DNA of 64,000 nt. Origin: Terrimonas ginsenosidimutans (GTDB lineage Bacteria; Bacteroidota; Bacteroidia; Chitinophagales; Chitinophagaceae). A program made the translations under genes and the position numbers. The notes under the pieces were generated by a model, which had not been told where the DNA came from, did not search any database, and saw only the letters and a program-made list of their open reading frames with translations. The stretch spans positions 27,016 through 91,015 of the forward strand of contig NZ_JAKLTR010000023.1 in NCBI RefSeq assembly GCF_022012415.1, written 5' to 3'. Shown in pieces: positions 59,679 to 64,000 of this stretch. Positions within the stretch are counted from its first letter, which is position 1, and each line of letters starts with the position of its first letter.

Positions 59679-61025
59679 TTGGAGAGTCATTCGGCCATTC
59701 AATTACTTTGCAAATTCCCAGCCCATATTTTCCTTGTTGCTAATACCCAGGGGATCACCCTTATGGTCATCCTGCTGGTGGCATTACTTTTACTGACATT
59801 TACGATCTCCGGCGCCGAAGTAGCAATCTTTTCGCTGAATGATAAGGATATAAATATGCTGAAAACGAAACAGCATCCGGCTGCAAGGCGCATCATCAAC
59901 TTTCTGGATGAGCCAAAAGAGGTTTTCGCCTCGCTGCTGATCGCCAGTATTTTTATCAATATCTCCATAATCGTACTAACAAACTTCCTGATCGGGCACT
60001 TCATCTCTTTTCAGCATATTCATTTTATTCTGGAATTATTATCCAAAGTACTTGTGATCACTTTCGTACTTGTATTCTTTGGGGAAGTACTTCCGAAAGT
60101 GTGGGCTACTCAAAACAATCTTCGTTTTGCTTATGGATCTGCCATTGTTGTGGAAGCCGTACATCTTCTTCTTCGACGCATCAGTAAGTGGGCCGTATCT
60201 TTTGCAGACTCCATCGGGAGAAAACTCGGAGCAAACAAATCTGAGGCGGTCAATATGCAGGAACTGGATGATGCCATCGACATAAAAACTGATGAGGAAG
60301 CGTCGCAGGAGGAAAAGAATATCATGAAAGGGATCGTGAAATTTGGATCGATCACTGTTAAGCAGATCATGAGAAGCCGTCTTGAAGTGAATGGCATCAG
60401 TCATAGCGCGACATTTGACGATCTGATCAGTAAAGTGGAAGAACTTCATTATTCAAGACTACCCGTTTACAAAGGAAGCATGGACGAAGTGGTTGGTATT
60501 ATCAATACAAAAGATCTGGTCGCGTCCCTGCAGCAGCCGGCAAGTTTTGATTGGCACGGGCTGATGCGTCAGCCTTATTTCGTTCCGGAATCCAAGCTGA
60601 TCTCTGATCTGCTTAGAGATTTCCAATCACGTCATATTCATTTTGCAGTAGTGGTGGACGAATTTGGCGGGACCAGCGGCATTGTGACCATGGAAGACGT
60701 GATGGAAGAAGTGATCGGAGAGATAAGGGACGAATTTGATGAAGAAGAAAGCCATGATAAAAAGATCGATGACAATAACTACATATTTGAAGGCAAGACG
60801 ATGATTCATGACGTATGCAAAGTGATGCACCTCCCTATCGATGTATTTGACGATGTTCGTGGTGACAGTGAATCGCTTGGCGGACTGGTACTCGAAATGG
60901 CCGGAGAGTTTCCCGCCGTCAATGATGTGGTGACCAGCGGTGATTTTGACTTTACCGTTCTGGAAGCAGATAATGTAAGGGTCAAGCTGATCAAAGTAAC
61001 CGTTAACAATAACAGGAAAGCCTGA
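59679..61025 (+). CDS. gldE: Gliding motility-associated protein GldE
   Basis: A 448-residue CNNM/CorC-like membrane protein. A DUF21 transmembrane region (helices at about 22-42, 85-105 and 118-137; ISGAEVAIFSLNDKDI) is followed by a paired CBS module (about 215-335: MRSRLEVNGISHSATFDD, HFAVVVDEFGGTSGIVTMED) and a CorC_HlyC domain (about 350-440: ESLGGLVLEMAGEFP). In Flavobacterium GldE supports GldD function in gliding and secretion. The start is a TTG; the next ATG would remove the first membrane segment. gldD follows after 17 bases. Confidence 0.92.
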   Translation: MESHSAIQLLCKFPAHIFLVANTQGITLMVILLVALLLLTFTISGAEVAIFSLNDKDINMLKTKQHPAARRIINFLDEPKEVFASLLIASIFINISIIVLTNFLIGHFISFQHIHFILELLSKVLVITFVLVFFGEVLPKVWATQNNLRFAYGSAIVVEAVHLLLRRISKWAVSFADSIGRKLGANKSEAVNMQELDDAIDIKTDEEASQEEKNIMKGIVKFGSITVKQIMRSRLEVNGISHSATFDDLISKVEELHYSRLPVYKGSMDEVVGIINTKDLVASLQQPASFDWHGLMRQPYFVPESKLISDLLRDFQSRHIHFAVVVDEFGGTSGIVTMEDVMEEVIGEIRDEFDEEESHDKKIDDNNYIFEGKTMIHDVCKVMHLPIDVFDDVRGDSESLGGLVLEMAGEFPAVNDVVTSGDFDFTVLEADNVRVKLIKVTVNNNRKA

Positions 61026-61042
61026 ACAAGCAAACCAAACTA

Positions 61043-61636
61043 ATGCGTAATTATTTCTTTTTACTTCTCGGTTGTGCGCTGTGTACCACATTCCTGTTAT
61101 CCTGCAACAGCCCTTACACATACAAGAAGAAAGGTTATTTCAATATCACGTTCCCGGAAAAAAAATATCAAACGTTTGATGAGCCGGGCTACCCCTATAC
61201 ATTTGAATATCCGGTATATGCCACGGTTGCAAAAGACACCTCTTTTTTTGATACAAAAGCCGGTGACTGGTGGATCAATATAGATTTTCCCCGTTTCAAT
61301 GGCAGGATCTACATCAGCTACAAAGGTGTTACTCCAAAGAATTTTGATTCACTGGTTAATGATGGTTTCAAGATGGCCTATAAACAACATACCGATATTG
61401 CTACCGGAATCGAAGACAGTGCCATCAATACGCCGTCCGGTGTTGAAGGCATCTACTTCTCCCTGAAAGGAAACACGGCAACGGCTAACCAGTTCTTCGT
61501 AACAGATAGTACCCGTCATTTTCTGCGAGGAGCCTTGTATTATAATGCCGCGCCAAACGAAGACTCTTTAAGTATTGTAAACGACTTTCTCAAACAGGAC
61601 CTTAAGCACCTGATCAATACGCTTCGCTGGAGATAG
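61043..61636 (+). CDS. gldD: Gliding motility lipoprotein GldD
   Basis: A 197-residue lipoprotein (lipobox LLSC, Cys21). The mature part opens with YKKKGYFNITFPEKKYQTFD and contains DWWINIDFPRFNGRIYISYK and NDFLKQDLKHLINTLRW, all typical of GldD. It is required with GldE for gliding and type IX secretion in Flavobacterium. It is directly downstream of gldE and the order ssb, gldE, gldD is conserved. An additional gliding gene, gldH, is at 5.7 kb. Confidence 0.93.
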   Translation: MRNYFFLLLGCALCTTFLLSCNSPYTYKKKGYFNITFPEKKYQTFDEPGYPYTFEYPVYATVAKDTSFFDTKAGDWWINIDFPRFNGRIYISYKGVTPKNFDSLVNDGFKMAYKQHTDIATGIEDSAINTPSGVEGIYFSLKGNTATANQFFVTDSTRHFLRGALYYNAAPNEDSLSIVNDFLKQDLKHLINTLRWR

Positions 61637-61835
61637 CCTTACTGATCCGCGCTGATTTGATCTTAACTATGTTTCTGCTAAACGTGCAGGAACCTCCGTC
61701 AGACTATTTACAGAGATCTCCTGATCGTTGTTTCGCATCCGGGAAGCCCGTTATAGCACTGTTGTAAACTTTACAGGCGCCTCTCCTTATGGTTTCATAA
61801 AATCGCCCTATCTTGACCCCGCAACCATACTTGAT

Positions 61836-63620
61836 ATGAGATACCTGGTGTTATCCCTGATTTTTTTACTGATTTTCACTTCAGCACACGCTCAGCAGGC
61901 AGCCGCTGTCGATTCGATGAAAAGAGAGCTGGCAAAAGCCAAGACGACAGAAGACAAAATATACTGGCTTGACTTCCTGTCCCGCACCCTGATGAACGTC
62001 GACCTGAAACAGGCTGATGATTATGGTCAGCAACTGATCGATGTTGCTGAAGAGTCCCGCGACCGGAAATTGATGATCAGGGCCTATACGTCCAATGGCG
62101 TAAGATGCTCCTACCAACCAGGCAATACAGAATATGTAAAACGATCGATCGGTTTCTACGACAAGGCGCTGGCTATTGCCCGTCAGAATAAAATGGATGA
62201 CAAGACTGCCGGCATTCTCCTCCGGCTAAGTCATATCTACCTTGCAGTTCCTGATAACGACAAAGCCCTGAATCTTGCCAACCAGGGATTCTCCCTTGTA
62301 TCTACATTGAACAATGACTCACTGAAAGCTGAAGCTTACAACCTGTATGGCGATGTTTATATTTCAAGAAATGAAAAGATCATCGCATTGCGGAATTACT
62401 TTACCGCTGCACGTATTGCAGAGCAATTGAAGATACCGGTCCTTGAGAGAAGCAGCATGATCAACCTGTCTGTGTTCTACAGCAGTGTCGGCGACTTTGA
62501 CCAGGCCATCGATTACTATATGAAAGCAAACAAAAAGCTTTCATCGATGAAAGAGAAAAATACGCCTTACGTCAACGCGATGGATCAGAATTATATAGGG
62601 AACCTGTACGCGCAGAAAGGGAACCACGATATGGCGATCAAGTATTTCAGAAAATCGGTGCAGATAGCCGATTCCCTCAAATTCACTACGCTGAAAGTTC
62701 CCGGGTATTCAAGTCTGCTGAATGAATACCTGCGGATGAATGAGCCTCAAAAGGCCCTGGAATATTTCAATTCAGCTGAAGGGATTGAACTGAAGCAATA
62801 CCTCGCAAATTTCGGATTCAGTGGTGAGGTGGATAAGGGGTATGGTTATATTTATCACCAGCTTCGCCAGTACGATTCAGCAAAGATCTATTTCGAAAGA
62901 GCAGCGCCCTATTATGAAAAGACCGCCAGCGATTTTTCAAAAGCAACTTTCTTTTCTCAATTTGCCGATTATTATTCACAGATCAACCAGCTGGATAAGG
63001 CTATTGAACTCTTCAGGAAAGCAAGGGAATCCGCTGATAAGGTGGGACAGCTGGAGGTTTCAAAAAAAGCTGTGCAGAGCCTGGATTCTTTATACAGAAG
63101 AAAGGGTGATTATCAGCAGGCAAGTGTTTATAACAGTATTTACCATCAATATAAAGACAGTTTAGAGACTGTCAACAAAGAGAAAGAGATCAGCCAGGTA
63201 GAGATTGCAGAAGAACAACAGCGCGAAGCGCAACTGGAAAAAGAACGACTTGAATTAAAAAGAAAGCGTTACAATATCCAGTACCTGGCGATCACCATCG
63301 GCATTGCCACTTTATTGATCGTGCTGGTGATGATGGGTATGTTCAAAGTATCTGCCGCGACGATCAAGATGATCGGATTCTTTACCTTCCTGATGTTCTT
63401 CGAGTTCATCTTTCTCATATTCAAGAAAAATATTGCTTATATCACCGAAGGAGAACCCTGGAAAGATCTCATGTTCATGATCGCGCTGGCGGCGCTGCTA
63501 TTGCCGTTGCACCATTGGGTGGAGCACAAAGTAATACATTATCTCACTTCTCATAACAGGCTGACTTCGTCAGGGAAAACGCTGATGGACAAGTTCAAAA
63601 GAAGAAGGACAGAAGTTTAA
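61836..63620 (+). CDS. TPR protein with coiled coil and three C-terminal helices
   Basis: A 594-residue exported protein. The ATG at 61836 gives a clean signal peptide (to TSAHAQQ); the longer frame from 61728 adds 36 unlikely residues. Tetratricopeptide repeats fill about 30-410 (GVRCSYQPGNTEYVKRSIGF, YIGNLYAQKGNHDMAIKYF, DYYSQINQLDKAIELFRKAR). A charged coiled coil follows (about 440-480: EKEISQVEIAEEQQREAQLE). Three membrane helices end the protein (about 488-508, 516-535, 550-568). This resembles the sensor part of TPR histidine kinases or LuxR-type regulators, but no kinase or DNA-binding domain follows. A terminator lies at 63625-63654. Confidence 0.8.
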   Translation: MRYLVLSLIFLLIFTSAHAQQAAAVDSMKRELAKAKTTEDKIYWLDFLSRTLMNVDLKQADDYGQQLIDVAEESRDRKLMIRAYTSNGVRCSYQPGNTEYVKRSIGFYDKALAIARQNKMDDKTAGILLRLSHIYLAVPDNDKALNLANQGFSLVSTLNNDSLKAEAYNLYGDVYISRNEKIIALRNYFTAARIAEQLKIPVLERSSMINLSVFYSSVGDFDQAIDYYMKANKKLSSMKEKNTPYVNAMDQNYIGNLYAQKGNHDMAIKYFRKSVQIADSLKFTTLKVPGYSSLLNEYLRMNEPQKALEYFNSAEGIELKQYLANFGFSGEVDKGYGYIYHQLRQYDSAKIYFERAAPYYEKTASDFSKATFFSQFADYYSQINQLDKAIELFRKARESADKVGQLEVSKKAVQSLDSLYRRKGDYQQASVYNSIYHQYKDSLETVNKEKEISQVEIAEEQQREAQLEKERLELKRKRYNIQYLAITIGIATLLIVLVMMGMFKVSAATIKMIGFFTFLMFFEFIFLIFKKNIAYITEGEPWKDLMFMIALAALLLPLHHWVEHKVIHYLTSHNRLTSSGKTLMDKFKRRRTEV

Positions 63621-63624
63621 ATTG

Positions 63625-63654
63625 ACTGGCCCCGGAATGTTATCCGGGGCCAGT
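63625..63654 (+). terminator. Intrinsic terminator
   Basis: A 12-bp perfect stem ACTGGCCCCGGA/TCCGGGGCCAGT with a 6-base loop, followed by TAGTTT. Confidence 0.88.
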
Positions 63655-63699
63655 TAGTTTAAGCTTATGCCCTTTCTTTAAGGAGATTAGGGTTGAAGG

Positions 63700-64000
63700 A
63701 ACTGTTTGCATTTTGCCGGGCGGGCAAGGGCGCTATTTTTCGACGGGAGGTCGAAAGACTCTGTTTACTTTTTTTGCCTTGATGCAAAAAAAGTAACAAA
63801 AAAAGATCAAGGCTGGGAAAAACTGGCTAAAAATGGGAGGATGTCACCTGCACCAAAAAAACTCGCCCGTCCAGGTTTAGGATTGATTGGCGTGTTGGGC
63901 TCAAACAGTTTTTGGCGCCTTCGCACACCTTAGGTGTGGCTCAGACGGTGCCAGCCTCCCATTTTCTTAACGCCATTTTTTCCAAGGCCGGGGGCGTTGA
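63700..64000. repeat. Complex structured repeat at the window end
   Basis: Several palindromes are stacked. ACTTTTTTTGC and GCAAAAAAAGT lie at 63768-63793. GCCTTGAT and ATCAAGGC enclose the second arm. AATGGGAGG (63833) pairs with CCTCCCATT (63955), and CACACCTTAGGTGTG is a small hairpin at about 63924. A plus-strand frame of 75 codons reads through but translates the palindromes only and has no family pattern. It probably continues beyond the window. Confidence 0.6.

Noticed and set aside
63706..63933. 75-codon plus-strand frame near the window end
   Set aside because: It runs across stacked palindromes, has no family pattern and no promoter; treated as part of the repeat.

Overview
The window looks like a chromosomal segment of a Bacteroidota bacterium, most likely a member of the Chitinophagaceae or a close relative. 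The evidence is a SusC/SusD pair, gliding genes gldH, gldD and gldE, BatD, DUF6624 and M16/M14 secreted peptidases, and an almost complete lack of Shine-Dalgarno sequences. Upstream of many genes there is instead the Bacteroidota -7 promoter element TAnnTTTG. No rRNA, tRNA, CRISPR array, integrase or transposase was found. Most of the window is ordinary housekeeping DNA, with one clearly accessory patch at about 34.4-37.1 kb and AT-rich, probably acquired material at 14.7-18.2 kb.

Layout. 0-14.5 kb: YjjG phosphatase, an SDR, a lone batD, a gldH-histidine kinase-response regulator operon, yicC, lpxD, a secreted regulatory-domain protein, two more NAD-dependent enzymes and pheS. 14.7-18.2 kb: AT-rich zinc alcohol dehydrogenase with a palindromic operator-like element, and a secreted DUF6624 protein between diverged direct repeats. 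18.3-26.1 kb: an arginase-fold protein, a Gfo/Idh oxidoreductase, a lipoprotein D,D-carboxypeptidase, and an operon of lipoprotein, ECF sigma factor and a protein that may span the envelope. 26.2-34.4 kb: mutL, a GH3-serine hydrolase fusion, ricT with a long Q/G/R-rich tail, and holB. 34.4-37.1 kb: relic fragments and three unrecognised genes, one probably frameshifted. 37.2-46.9 kb: an orphan LytS-type kinase, M16 protease, glutathione peroxidase, a lipoprotein, comF interrupted by an amber codon, radA and a zinc metallopeptidase. 47-54.2 kb: susC, susD and an M14 carboxypeptidase, a plausible peptide-acquisition locus. 54.3-63.6 kb: rng, a 31-residue basic protein, a TPR protein, HU, mutY, ssb, gldE, gldD and a TPR/membrane protein; this gene order is familiar in the phylum.

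The most unusual feature is in the gaps. Many intergenic regions are inverted repeats whose arms are built from iterated short words, and the word differs from locus to locus (GCAAAG, CGCGAA, CTGCGTAATCAGC, GGAACCTATCAAACCTAT, GATCGTTCACCGTTG, TTTAAAGG, GGCGGATGACCGATGG). Several overlap the stop codons of their neighbours. A second pattern is that pheS, holB, radA, the 42.0 kb lipoprotein gene and the arginase-fold gene have a TAnnTTTG-type box only 4-6 bases before the start codon, which predicts leaderless mRNAs. No complete, clearly new multi-gene system is visible. The best candidates for one are the three-gene accessory cassette and the sigma/envelope operon.
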